Shown: one piece after another, positions 23,079 through 34,356 of the stretch
How the letters are laid out: each line of letters starts with the position of its first letter
Position numbering within the stretch: the stretch's first letter is position 1
From: Acanthamoeba castellanii str. Neff
Taxonomy: Eukaryota > Discosea > Longamoebia > Acanthamoebidae
Reading direction: 5' to 3'
Assembly (NCBI RefSeq): GCF_000313135.1
Contig: NW_004457265.1
Span: 39,019-103,018 of the forward strand
Length of the DNA: 64,000 nucleotides
Made by a program: the position numbers and the translations under genes
The notes under the pieces: generated by a model
What the model saw: the letters and a program-made list of their open reading frames with translations, nothing else
What the model was told of the DNA's origin: nothing
Database searches by the model: none

Positions 23079-26000
23079 TCAACTCTTCGAAGACGGGGAT
23101 CCGGCTGATCGAGGACTCACCGGGCTTCCGCGAGGCGTGTGGCCCCGCTCACTTGACTTGCGGTGTTTGCTGCGCCGGCGAGGTAATACAACATCAGAAA
23201 TGAGCACACACACACGCCCGCAGAACACAGAACACACACGAGACGCACTACGCACGCCTGAATGGCGTACCTCTTGGAGCTGGACTCGTGAAAGATGAGC
23301 GATGCAGTCTCCTTGAGCTGTCGCGAGCGCGGTGTTGTGGCCGCCATGCCCGAGGCCGACTCGGCTGAGTCCGATCGGTGCAGGCTGGCGCTGGCGCCTG
23401 AGCTGCCGCCCGAGCTGCCGCTGAGCTGGTGCCTGTCGCGGTTCTTATCGCGCATGGTGCTCTCCATCAGCTTGCCGTTGGCCTCATAGTAGAGGTACTT
23501 GATTCGCTTCAGGTCCCGCTCCAGCTTCCTGATGGTCTCCTCCTTCTCTCGGCAGTGCGCGCACGCCGCTGCGGTCTCTTCCTCCTCTTCGTTCTCCCCC
23601 TCGCCCTCTTCGTCTTCGTTCTTCTCCGCCTCCGCTTTCGTCTTCGCTTTCGCTTTCTCTTCGCTCTTTTGTCGCGCGGCCGCGGCGTTGTTGCCGACCA
23701 CGGTGGAGAGGTCGTGCTGCGGCGACCACAGTAATCGGTCGTTGGGCATGGGCGCCATCACGCCGATCGTAGTGCCGGCAATGCCCTCCTGCTGGAGGAT
23801 GCGCATGCGCTTGAGCTCGAGCAACAGCTTCTCCCGCTCGTGCTGCCACTCGCTCCGCTCGCGCTCGAACTCGTCGCGCTCCTGCCGCACCTTCTCCTCG
23901 TGTTCGCGCAGGGCCTCCTCGCGCGCCGCGAGGGCCTCCTCCCGCGCATCGGGCTTGCTGGACACGCCGGGCGGCGCCGGCTGCGAGCCGGTCAGCGACG
24001 ATCGTCTATAACTCCGACGCGACATCTCTCCGCTCCACCGCAGCACTTCGGGGCTTCGCATCTCGAGCCCGGCGCTGCTGGCGGTCGTGGCGACGGCGCC
24101 GCCGCTGTGTCGGTCGCTTCGCTTTTTTACCTCCGACGGCGTCGTCGCCGTGGCCGTCGTGCTTGTCGACATCTTCTCTCTTTCGCCACGGTGGCTGACC
24201 CGTTCCCGGCTGTCCGTGCGTTGCTGGAGCGCAATGGGCTGCCACGACGTGCCGATCCCTAGGCCGGGCAGCTCCAGCTCATCAGACCGCGCGCGCTCCT
24301 CGATCTCCATCTCCAGCTCCACCTCGGCCTTGATCTCCATCTCTCGCTCGATCGTCGTCGACTGCCACACGTTGCTCCACGTCAACCTCTCGGCCTCGCC
24401 TTCCGACCCACTGTCGACAATAACGCGTTTCAGGCGGCTGGTGAGCAAAGAAGAAGAACAAACTCGGCCCTTGGGTGGTTCAAGGTACGTACCTCGCGCC
24501 AGACAGTGAAGAAGATCGGTGCTTGCCCTGCCGACTCCCCGACTTGCTACTAAACCTACAGCACCAAAAGCGTTGGTATTTCGAGGGCGTGACACGCACG
24601 CGCACGCGCACACACACACGCACACGCAGAAGAACGAAGAAGAGCGAAGAGGGACGTACTTGTCGCCCTTGGGCGACAGTGGCGGGGTTCGGTGGGGCAT
24701 GTGGAGGTAGGGGGATGAGGGCGACGACGCCGGCGTGGTGTTGAGGAAGCCGCTGCGCGGGGACGACGGCAGCGACGAGACCGTTGCGTCACCGCCGCCC
24801 GAGTGGTGGTAGGGCAGGGACGTGGTGGACTTGGACACGGCCGCGGGCGACGTGAGCGGCGACGGGACGGGCGACAGCGAGGCCGACGACGAGCTGCCGG
24901 CGGAGAAGTAGGACTTGGGCGCCGCCGGCGCGTGCGAGGGCAGCTTGAGCCGCGGCACGTAGGGCGCCGAACTCGAACTGGCCCGCTCGCGCTTCGGGAA
25001 CAGTTTGGTGGCCGTCGGCGGCGCCTTGTTCGACGGGCTCGCACCGCTGCTGTAGGCGTGGGCGTGGCTGTGGGCCGGACTGGTGGCGGTGGGTCGGGTG
25101 ACGCACACGCTGTGTCGGGGCGATCGGAGGTCGTCGAGGTCGAAGCCTCCGGCTGCCGCCTGCCCCGCCGCCTGGCTGCGCACCTTCTCGTCGCTCCGCG
25201 ACAGCTTCTGCGTCGTGGGACTTCGCACGCCGTCGCCGACGCCGACGGCCTGCTCCTTGTCTCTGTCTCTGTCGACACGCTCCTTGTCGACAACGACGCG
25301 CTCCTTGTCGACGCCTTTGCCCTTGCCGCTCAGCGACCGGCCTCGCCGCTTCACCGATTGCAGGAACCCCGAGCCCTCGTTGTTCGCGCCGCTGCCGCTA
25401 CCGCTGCCGCCGTCGGTCGACGAGTGCTTGATGCCGGCAAATGTGCTGAAGATGCCGCTGCCGCTCTTGCGCTTGATGCTGTTCTTGCGCTTACGCTCGC
25501 GCTTCGACGACGCGCTCTTGTTGTCGTTGTCGCTGTCATCGCCGTTGACGGCGTCGTCGTGGCTCACCCGGCGCTTGAGCTGCTGCTGCTGCTGCTTGTC
25601 GACAGATGACGGCAGGGAGTGGGAGGAGAGGGACCGCTTCTTCATGCCCGGGTCGAGCTTGCTCTTGACGACGCGCCCGGCCTCGCCCGTCTCGGAGAAC
25701 GAACGGGCGCGGCGCAGGGGCCACTCCCGCGAACTGCTCCGCACTCTGTCGCTTTCGCTTTCGCTTTCGTTCTTTGTTTGTTTGAGCGGGTCCGTCGCCA
25801 CGATGATCTCAACGCGGCTGTTCCTCCGCTGGTGCGACGCGGCCTTGCTGGCCGGCGTCGGCGACGTCGGCGTCGACGTCGACTTACTGGCCGACGTCAT
25901 TGTCGACAGATTCTCTGACGACGCGGTCTCGCTGCTCGTTTCGGTCGAAGTGAGCCTGACTGCGGCCCCGGCGGCAGCGCTCTCGCTATCGGCAGACGGC

Positions 26001-26692
26001 GGGAGCGGCGGCAGCCCGGCCGCCTCGCGCTCTCGTCGCTCCAGCTCCTCCTTCTCGCGCTGCTTCTTCTCGCGCCACAGCCGTCGCTCCTCCTCTTCCC
26101 ACTCGTCCAGCACCCACGTCGGATCCCGCCAGTCATCTATCACCGCACGCACCGCACACCGCACACGCACCGCACAGAGAAAACGAATAAGAACAAAGAA
26201 CGAAGAAGAACGAAAGAGACAAAAGAAAGAGAAGAAAGAACGGAGAGTGTGTTGTGTACCGCTGTCGGTGTCGGAGGAGTGGGAGGACGAGGTGTCGTCG
26301 TCGCCGTAGCTGCCGTCCCACAGCGAGGCCTTGTCCTCCTCCGAGTCCGACGCGATGGCGTCGCGGGCCTTGTTGCCCTTGCGCCCGAAGGACACGTTGC
26401 GCCGCATGGAGTCGTCGAGGTCGTCCAGCGAGTGGTGCCGCTTGGGCCGGCCGCGGCGGGTAGCGACGGAGGTGGAGAGGGTGAGGGTGTTCTCCTTCTC
26501 CTTGCTGATGGACGCGCTGCCGATCTTCTTCAGGAGCTTCTCGCCAGGGAATTTGAAGCTGCGGGGCGAGATGAGATTGAGCTTGCTGTTGGTCTTGACC
26601 TGCCCCACCCGCTTCGATGAATGTGCTGAAGATGACGATGATGATGATGAGGGGGCGGGGGCAGATGTGGCTGATGATGTGGATGTCGCCAT
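23079..26692 (-). CDS. Long low-complexity coiled-coil protein
   Basis: Five exons in transcript order: 26692-26260, 26136-24660, 24555-24493, 24437-23271, 23169-23079; 1076 residues. The frame stays open through the introns, but GTAC donors, AG acceptors and summed phases support splicing; without it, cysteine/phenylalanine-rich intron sequence would be translated. The protein is Ser/Arg/Lys-rich and probably disordered. It has a charged helix near residues 160-200 (WEEEERRLWREKKQREKEEL), a coiled coil around the repeats of AAREEAL, and a second one after ACAHCREKEETIRKLERD. The C-terminus is basic and Ser-rich (KHRKSSERG to SSKS). No catalytic domain seen. A scaffold or cytoskeletal role is a guess from composition only. 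Confidence 0.75.
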
Positions 26693-27064
26693 TTTTTACG
26701 ATTCTGGCCTCTTCTGATCCTGTGATCCTCTCGAATCTCAAATCGATTTAAGGGGGGGAGCTCCACAACCAAGAATCGGAATTTATATCCGCCCTCGCTC
26801 TAAATGTAATCTCCCAAAAAAATCGAGGCGGTTGAATGGAAGATGAAGGGCCCGGCTCCGATGGTTGCGCGGCCAACCGAGCTCACGTTCTCCTCGCGTT
26901 CTTCCCCCTCCCGCACGTTGGTTAGCTTTTCGCCTTTTGTTGGTTGGGTTCATGTTCCCCAATTATGTATATTAATTAACCATGCTCCACATTCCATCCA
27001 TGTCGACAAAATAATTACATGATGTGTGCAACATTCCACACTTACATTCACGCCAGGCTCGATC
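26693..27064. other. Intergenic region, no gene seen
   Basis: Region between the start of the coiled-coil gene and the 3' end of DHHC copy 1. Short purine/pyrimidine runs and AT-rich stretches; no coding pattern found. Confidence 0.5.
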
Positions 27065-28953
27065 TCAGACGCCTTCAAGAAGAGAGGTCGGTACGCCGTA
27101 GTCAGGCGCCGGTGGTGGGATGTAGTTGGCTGTTGGAGTGAAGAAGAAAGAAAAAAGGAAAAGCAGGTGGGATAGGTGTTCTCACATGAATGTATGATTT
27201 GGAAAGTACCTGGGGATGGTGGCAGCCAGGAGAACAACCACAACGGGGACCACCTGCACCCACCAGCCCAACAAGCATGCGGGAGTTGATGAGCCACAAT
27301 GCTTGGGGCACATGTGGGGAAGAAGAGGGTGGTACCCTTTTCGCTCGAAGAAGATCTCCCAGTTCTTGCGCAGGCCGTGGTCGTACTCGTTGAAGTATTC
27401 CTGCTCTGCCACGGCTCCCTTCTTGGCGACGCGCCGGCTCTGGTAAAATTCGAGCGTCGTCTTCCCTATTTGTATCGAATGTATGTTCGTGATGATGACG
27501 ACGTGGTCAGACCACGCATCGATCAAAACCGCAGCGAGAGAACGCAGCACCTTTGGAGATGATGTAGCCTTGAAAGATGACCATTGCCGCCACGGCACAG
27601 TTGCCAAAGAGGATGACGATCCAGGAGAAGAAGATGGACTCCCTCGATGCATTGATCTCCCAGGGCTGACATTGTATGGAGCACCAAGCGATCAATCACA
27701 GTTAGCCCCTTTTTCCTTTGGCTTCATACACTCGAAAGAGGCGAGAGCGGAGGAGTGCCTTGTAGATGAAGAGCTCCATGAAGGGGTAGGACATCATCAC
27801 CAGCCCGTAGAAGCTGCCCATCCAGGCATACAAGAGGAAGAGGAAGAAGTACTTCTGGTTGTTTTGCCCCACGCAGGTCCACACCCAGGCTGCACGCAAA
27901 CATCCGTTTAGACTGCTTCTGATATCAGAGCGTGGTCCAGGAGGAAGGGGGCACAACGTACGACAATGGTGGTCCATGCCCAGTATGCACCTGCAACGAT
28001 CACCAAAAAAAGAACAAGAGGAAAAGAAAGAGAAAAAGAGTGTTAGATGGTGCACGTGAGACGGAACCGCAGCATTGGGGGGGGGGGCAGTTACTTTTTG
28101 CAGATAGAGCAGTGGTGTGCTCGCTTCGGCTTGGGCTTCTCGCCTGCGCAGTTGGTGGGGGAAGGCCAAGCGGGAGTGAGGCCTCCGCCACGCGCGAGCG
28201 AGCGAGGGAAGGTGTGTAGAGGGTTCTATGCGTACACTTGCGGCACCACGCGTTGTGCTTGATGTCCTTCAGCCCGGCCGAGCGGCGGTTGAAGAGCAGA
28301 GACTCTAACTGCTTCTCCTTTGCCTCGCTCTGTGTGCACACACACAATGCGTTTGTGTCAGCTTCGAACCGGTGCATGCATCGACCAATGCAGCGTCATT
28401 GCGTGTACCAGCGAAGGGCTGCCCGGTGGCGTGTACATGCACTGCACGAGGTAATCAGCACAATAAATAAATAAATATAAATAAATAAATAAGCAATATG
28501 AAACATAAAGAGTGATAATAAACGGATATAAAAATATAAATGAGAAATAAATACCTTAAAATAATTGTAGAAGCCGCCGTGGGCGAGGAAGACGGAGAAG
28601 GCCAGATGGCACAGCCCGGCCAGCGACTCGAGTGGTCGGTGGCCCACGAAGTGCGGCAGCACGGCCACGAAGTGCAGCCCGACGCACCACAGCGTGCCGA
28701 CCACCCCGACCGTGGCCAACAGCAGACCTGACGATCGCACCATGCGATCCAGCCCTCCATCCAAGACCGGCAGCAGGCTGGCCCAGCACGACGACGACGA
28801 TGAGTGTGGAGAAGAGCCGGACGTCAAAGATGATGAGGATGGAGAGTGAGAGTGAGATGAATTTGCAGCGATGGAATCGTCGCGTCGTTCCATTAATCGC
28901 TGAACCAGAAGGGCGGCCCCGCAGCCCTCCATGGGTACCCTTCCCCTCGCCAT
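27065..28953 (-). CDS. DHHC palmitoyltransferase, copy 1 (complete)
   Basis: Integral-membrane protein S-acyltransferase. Nine exons in transcript order: 28953-28555, 28329-28236, 28143-28095, 27990-27962, 27889-27759, 27665-27551, 27465-27336, 27253-27210, 27129-27065; 351 residues. Exon 1 carries two membrane helices (for example SSGLLLATVGVVGTLWCVGL). The cysteine-rich domain follows: WCRKCEKPKPKRAHHCSIC, then MDHHC on a 29-base exon, then PWVWTCVGQNNQKYF. Two more helices come next, and the family's C-terminal aromatic/Pro block (WSPLWLFSWLPPSP) on exon 8. Intron 5 has GC where copy 2 has GT. Order and spacing of the zinc-binding Cys/His match the family. Confidence 0.92.
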
Positions 28954-29073
28954 CTTGCACTTGTCTCGCTGTGTTGTGACTCGACGGTCATGCCACGGTC
29001 GACCGGAGAAATAGAATTTCTCTTGGATTTCTTATACTTTCCCTGCATCCACTCCAAAGTGCAGCTTTAAACT
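27164..29073. repeat. Segmental duplication, copy 1
   Basis: This segment is almost identical to 31885-33818 across exons, introns and the 5' flank. Differences are scattered substitutions and small indels, for example the 28430-28560 intron and the GC/GT donor. Similarity ends just after a shared CAGCTTTAAACTG at about 29073. Confidence 0.9.
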
Positions 29074-29456
29074 GTTAGGGCGTCGCAACACGAAATTTCG
29101 CCCTTCCACGGTCCTTTTAAACCCCCCGAAAGGAAAATACCTCTTGCATGCCAGCATACGATTGGTTTCTTCTAAGCTCCTCTCTGATATTTGATTGGTT
29201 TCTTCTAAGGTGCCTAAAAGCTAGCTGGTTTTCACTGCGATAACAGAGAAAACAGAAAATGACAGGTGCAGGGGATAGAGATTTCAAGGAGAGAAGAAAT
29301 CCATGTTCGCTGATGACTTTTCGAGGCAACTGTCAGATTTGTCATCAAGGCCACTGTGAAATGAAAATCGAATGACATTCAGTGGAGATGTTCAATGACA
29401 TCTCATAACTCTTGTTAAATAAAACCCTTTGTCAGCAACAGTGTGGTGATCATCAA
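29074..29456. other. Intergenic, no gene seen
   Basis: AT-rich sequence with a repeated GATTGGTTTCTTCTAAG word (about 29161 and 29193). No open gene or RNA gene recognised. Confidence 0.5.
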
Positions 29457-31819
29457 TGCATCAGCTATCCAGCACCACAAAGAGGGCAAAAGCAGCACTG
29501 CATGCTCAGTGCTGGTATCAACAAAAAGTTGGAGCACTAGACCTCTGGTCTGCTCCAATCTTTAATTGCAGATCAAAATCTGCAGCACTCAACATTGGGC
29601 ACAAATTGGCACAAGTATCAGAATCAAGGTATGTATCCTATTACTAATGATTAAATAAAAATGGCTAATTGGAGTAGGCCCAGTGTGCAGTCTTGGGCTG
29701 GGGGGAAGCATCCCTTCCCAGCCATCAAGAAAAAGCCCTTCCAAGAGAAGAATGGATCCTTCTCAACCTCCATGTGTGTGCTGGGGACCACTTTATGTGG
29801 TAAATGGCACATGGGGTTGTGACATGTTGGTCCAGCCATCCACAACACCTTTGTGTGCTTGCTAGGTGTGGATGTGCCTCAAGAAGAACTGCTGCAGAAA
29901 GACTCTGTGGTGCAGTTCAATATTGAGTTTCTCTTGTGCTGGCGGTATGCCATTGCACACAAGTTGGCATACAGTCAGGTACACAATCCCAGTGAACATG
30001 GGTCCAGGGTTTTAACTAATCATGCTATTGCAGAACATCAACATTGCCCTCAATGGCACAACAAAAGGCCAATCTCACTCTCTACTAGCCCTTCACTTTG
30101 GTGGCATGCTCAATGGCAAAGACTGGATGGCAACCATTGGCATGCTCAACCTAGCTGGGGGAAAGAGTGCAAAAGAACAAGCTGAGATCATCAACAATGT
30201 CTGGCAAGACCTCAAGCAGCAACAACAGAGGATGGGCGTACCCCAGAAAGAGCTTCACCAGATCCAGTCAATATCTTTTGATAACACAGCTGACAATTGT
30301 GGTGTGAAGAATGGAATATGCACAGAGTTAGATTGACAATGAAAGGAAAGCGCCAGGGTGGTGGGGCGAGAATATGAACCGCTGCTTGAGAAGGGCTGCA
30401 GTGACCACATTGCAGCCCTGTGCGTAAAGCAATGGGAGCGTCAGGTGGCTCAGAGAGTGAAAGAATGGGGGCTGGTGAAGCTTCTGCCACCCCCCAACAC
30501 AAAGCATTACCTGAATCAGTTCACAGCAACAATGAAGCAACTCACTCAGTGATTTGTCAATGGTGCATGGAAGGGCCACTGGCCAACATTCATCCACCTC
30601 CTTTGTGCCACCCAACAGCACCTGACTGAGTCACATGCACATGATTTGTGAGCACCAATCAAATGGCCACTATGCCTATCAATGGTACAGCCACACCATC
30701 AGTAGTAGGGGAGGTGCTCACCTATTCCTTGTCCAATTTCTATTACCTGAACCTCTGGTATGGGGGGCTGGACCTCACAACCACAGACAAAGACCAGCTG
30801 GACTTCATGGCCCTCATGGACCCCAACATCAAGCACCTGATCAAGATTAGTGCAATTGGCTTGGAGGTATGGGTGGGTACCATGGAAAGCTCTTGCTCAG
30901 GCTGACCATTCCTTTTCCTCTTTCTGCACAGGTCCTTCTTGGACCATTCATGTGAGGGTTACCCACAATCTTGACAATTGGCAAGTACATTCAACACGTT
31001 GGGAAGCTACATACCATGGTGTCAACATTGCTCACCAATGATGCCACACGCCACACCTTCTTTGACAACAACCATGGGCTTGTTGTCTACCACATCACCC
31101 ACTCTGATCTGGCGGCTCAGCTACACTCTTGCAGCTCAACATCCTCACTGCTCACATCACACACTCTCACTCGCTCTCTCGCCTGCTGCCTCCAACTACC
31201 CTGCACGCTCACCACCCCCACATCAGCACAAGCAGTCCCCTTACTTCGCCCTTCTGCTCAGCTTCCTGTGGATGCCACACCATCATGTCCATCATTCGTC
31301 GAACGCTGCCACACCTACGAGACACTCTACCTCTCCTCCATTCTTGACACCCTGCAGAAACACAACGCCAAGTACTTACCCGGTGGTGAGTACACCACCA
31401 CGCCATCACTCCACCACGTCCACATACAGACCAGTACCCGCAGCGTGGAGCGGGTCTTCTCTGATGTGGACCGGCAGTTCAAGTCATGAGGGCCAGCTCT
31501 GTGGGCAAGCCTCCTCTCGGTGCTAATTGCAGCACATGAAGCCACCGACATCGGCTCCTACTTTAAGACCTATCAGGAGCACTTCAAGGTACTGCGCCTA
31601 GTCACATTACTACGCACACCAATGTTGAGCTAATTTACCAATCTTCAGGTCACACAAGAGGCGCGAGACTACATCAAAAGGGAACCCATGCACCTTGACC
31701 TGCAAGCCAGCAAGGCGGAGCACTTCTTTGAAGGCAAGCGCGCCGACATCGAGAGGGCGCGGCGGTGCATCACCTGCGAGCAAGAAGATGAGGAGGTCGC
31801 CCGAATCATGCAGAACTAC
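29457..31819 (+). pseudogene. Decayed transposase-like gene with introns
   Basis: Protein-like blocks in plus-strand order, joined by plausible introns: 29457-29628 (MHQLSSTTKRAKAALHAQ); 29866-29978; 30032-30336 (SISFDNTADNCGVKNG); 30340-30550 with a Cys-Ser-Asp-His block; about 30760-30868; 30941 onward (VLLGPFM, stop, then THSDLAAQLHS); 31418-31488 (RSVERVFSDVDRQF); and a last exon from about 31650. In-frame stops at 30336, 30550 and 30951 and frame changes show decay. The F-D-x-T-x-x-N-x-G block followed by a Cys/His block resembles a pattern I know from uncharacterised transposon-like proteins, so DDE transposase is an inference. It ends in the assembly gap. No terminal repeats were found. 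Confidence 0.5.
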
Positions 31820-31884
31820 NNNNNNNNNNNNNNNNNNNNNNNNNNNNNNNNNNNNNNNNNNNNNNNNNNNNNNNNNNNNNNNNN
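31820..31884. other. Assembly gap (65 N)
   Basis: Run of N. The left side ends in the transposase-like gene and the right side starts directly inside the DHHC duplication, so the true junction and the last exon of DHHC copy 2 are hidden here. Confidence 1.
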
Positions 31885-33818
31885 AGCAGGTGGGATGGGT
31901 GTTCTCACATGAATGTATGATTTGGGGGTACTGCACCTGGAGATGGCGGCAGCCAGGAGAACAACCACAACGGGGACCACCTGCACCCACCAGCCCAACA
32001 AGCATGTGGGAGTTGATGAGCCACAATGCTTGGGGCACATGTGGGAAGAAGAGGGTCGTACCCTTTTCGCTCGAAGAAGATCTCCCAGTTCTTGCGCAGG
32101 CCGTGGTCGTACTCGTTGAAGTATTCCTGCTCTGCCACGGCTCCCTTCTTGGCGAGGCGCCGGCTCTGGTAAAATTCGAGCGTCGTCTTCCCTATTTGTA
32201 TCGAATGTATGTTCATGATGATGACGACGTGGTCAGACCACGCATCGATCAAAACCGCAGCGAGAGAACGCAGCACCTTTGGAGATGATGTAGCCTTGAA
32301 AGATGACCATTGCCGCCACGGCACAGTTGCCAAAGAGGATGACGATCCAGGAGAAGAAGATAGACTCCCTCGATGCATTGATCTCCCAGGGCTGACATTG
32401 TATGGAGCACCAAGCGATCAATCACAGTTAGCCCCTTTTTTCTTTGGCTTCATACACTCGAAAGAGGCGAGAGCGGAGGAGTACCTTGTAGATGAAGAGC
32501 TCCATGAAGGGGTAGGACATCATCACCAGCCCGTAGAAGCTGCCCATCCAGGCATACAAGAGGAAGAGGAAGAAGTACTTCTGGTTGTTTTGCCCCACGC
32601 AGGTCCACACCCAGGCTGCACGCAAACATCCGGTTAGATTCATCATCTGCTTCTGATATCAGAGCGTGGCCCAGGAGGAAGGGGGCACAACGTACGACAA
32701 TGGTGGTCCATGCCCAGTATGCACCTGCAACGATCACCAAAAAAAGAACAAGAGGAAAAGAAAGAGAAAAAGAGTGTTCGATGGTGCTCCAGTGAGACGG
32801 AACCGCAGCATTGGGGGGGTGGTTACTTTTTGCAGATAGAGCAGTGGTGTGCTCGCTTCGGTTTGGGCTTCTCGCCTGCGCGGTTGGTGGGGGAGGCCAA
32901 GCGGGAGTGAGGCCTCTGCCACGCGCGAGCGAGCGAGGGAAGGTGTGTGGAGGGTTCTATGCGTACACTTGCGGCACCACGCGTTGTGCTTGATGTCCTT
33001 CAGTCCGGCCGAGCGGCGGTTGAAGAGCAGAGACTCTAACTGCTTCTCCTTTGCCTCGCTCTGTGTGCGCACACATGTGTTGTGTCAGCTTCGAACCGCG
33101 GTGCATGCATCGACCAATGCAGCGTCATTGCGTGTACCAGCGAAGGGCTGCCCGGTGGCGTGTACATGCACTGCACGAGGTAAGCAGCACAATAAATAAA
33201 TAAAATAAAAATAAATAAATAAGCAATATATAAATATATGAAACATAAAGAGTGATCATAAACGGATATAAAAATAAGAATAAATACCTTAAAATAATTG
33301 TAGAAGCCGCCGTGGGCGAGGAAGACAGAGAAGGCCAGGTGGCACAGCCCGGCCAGCGACTCGAGTGGTCGGTGGCCCACGAAGTGCGGCAGCACGGCCA
33401 CGAAGTGCAGACCGACGCACCACAGCGTGCCGACCACCCCGACCGTGGCCAACAGCAGACCTGACGATCGCACCATGCGATCCAGCCCTCCATCCAAGAC
33501 CGGCAGCAGGCTGGCCCAGCACGACGACGACGATGAGTGTGGAGAGGAGCCGGATGTCAAAGATGATGAGGATGGAGATAGAGAGTGAGATGAATTTGCA
33601 GCGATAGAATCGTCGCGTCGTTCCATTAATCGCCGAACCAGAAGGGCGGCCCCGCAGCCCTCCATGGGTACCCTTCCCCTCGCCATCTTGCACTTGTCTC
33701 GTGACGCCACGGGCAGGACACGGTCGACCGGAGAAATAGAATTTCTCTTGGATTTCTTATACTTTCCCTGCACAACACATTGTCATTGCCCTTGGCATCC
33801 AAAGTGCAGCTTTAAACT
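31885..33818. repeat. Segmental duplication, copy 2
   Basis: Near-identical partner of 27164-29073 in the same orientation. It has about 26 extra bases near 33770-33795 just before the shared end CAGCTTTAAACTG. The left end is cut by the gap. Confidence 0.9.
31937..33686 (-). CDS. DHHC palmitoyltransferase, copy 2 (last exon missing)
   Basis: Same gene structure as copy 1 with identical exon sizes: 33686-33288, 33060-32967, 32875-32827, 32724-32696, 32615-32485, 32391-32277, 32191-32062, 31980-31937. The catalytic block is intact. Substitutions change a few residues (Gln to Arg in LLVRRLMERR, Val to Leu in RRLAKK). Intron 5 has a normal GT donor. The exon 8 donor is followed by different sequence, and exon 9 would lie in or beyond the gap, so the C-terminus cannot be read. 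It may be a true tandem paralogue or a second haplotype placed next to the first by the assembler. Confidence 0.8.
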
Positions 33819-34356
33819 GATACACACAACACACACCACAGATTGTTGGCATCATGGTGCAGTCCCTTCTCTGGGATGGGAGGTGGTGAAGTCCACACCC
33901 ATGTTTGGGGGTGATCACTGTCATAGTGGGCAAGCCTGGAGATTGAACCAAGACACTTTTCTGCTGTCATACCAAGTATTGGCCAATCCCACAACATCCA
34001 GATTCAACACACAGCACTTTTGGGCACTCACAATCTCATACATAAGATGGTGCCCTTGTGCAGCAACCTGAACAGGGGCATGCTGTGGGCTGTCTTGAAA
34101 ATCGCCAGAACGTGCCACGGCCTTTTTCAAAGTGCGGCGTGTGCGACTGGCACTCCGGCAATTTCGCCGCATTTCGGCGCCAAATGTATTGTTTTATGGG
34201 GCCAGTAACGTTCGACCATTACTGCCTTGGAAGTCATCTCTTTCTTTGTCAATCTTGGCAAGAAGGTCGTTCAGGTCGAAGTCAAAGGAGTCGTAGTGAG
34301 AGAAGAGAAGTCGAGACGAGTGAGGCAGAGAAAAACAAACAGAAAAAACCAAAAAG
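33819..34356. other. Intergenic with possible transposon remnants
   Basis: AT-richer 33.83-34.10 kb resembles the style of the transposase-like and LINE blocks but has no readable domain. Then a GC-richer leader precedes the C2 gene. No gene seen. Confidence 0.4.

Noticed and set aside
26137..26259. Phe/Cys-rich hydrophobic segment inside the coiled-coil gene as a membrane helix
   Set aside because: It coincides with a GTAC...AG intron whose removal preserves the frame; the hydrophobic residues come from TTC/TTT-rich intron sequence.
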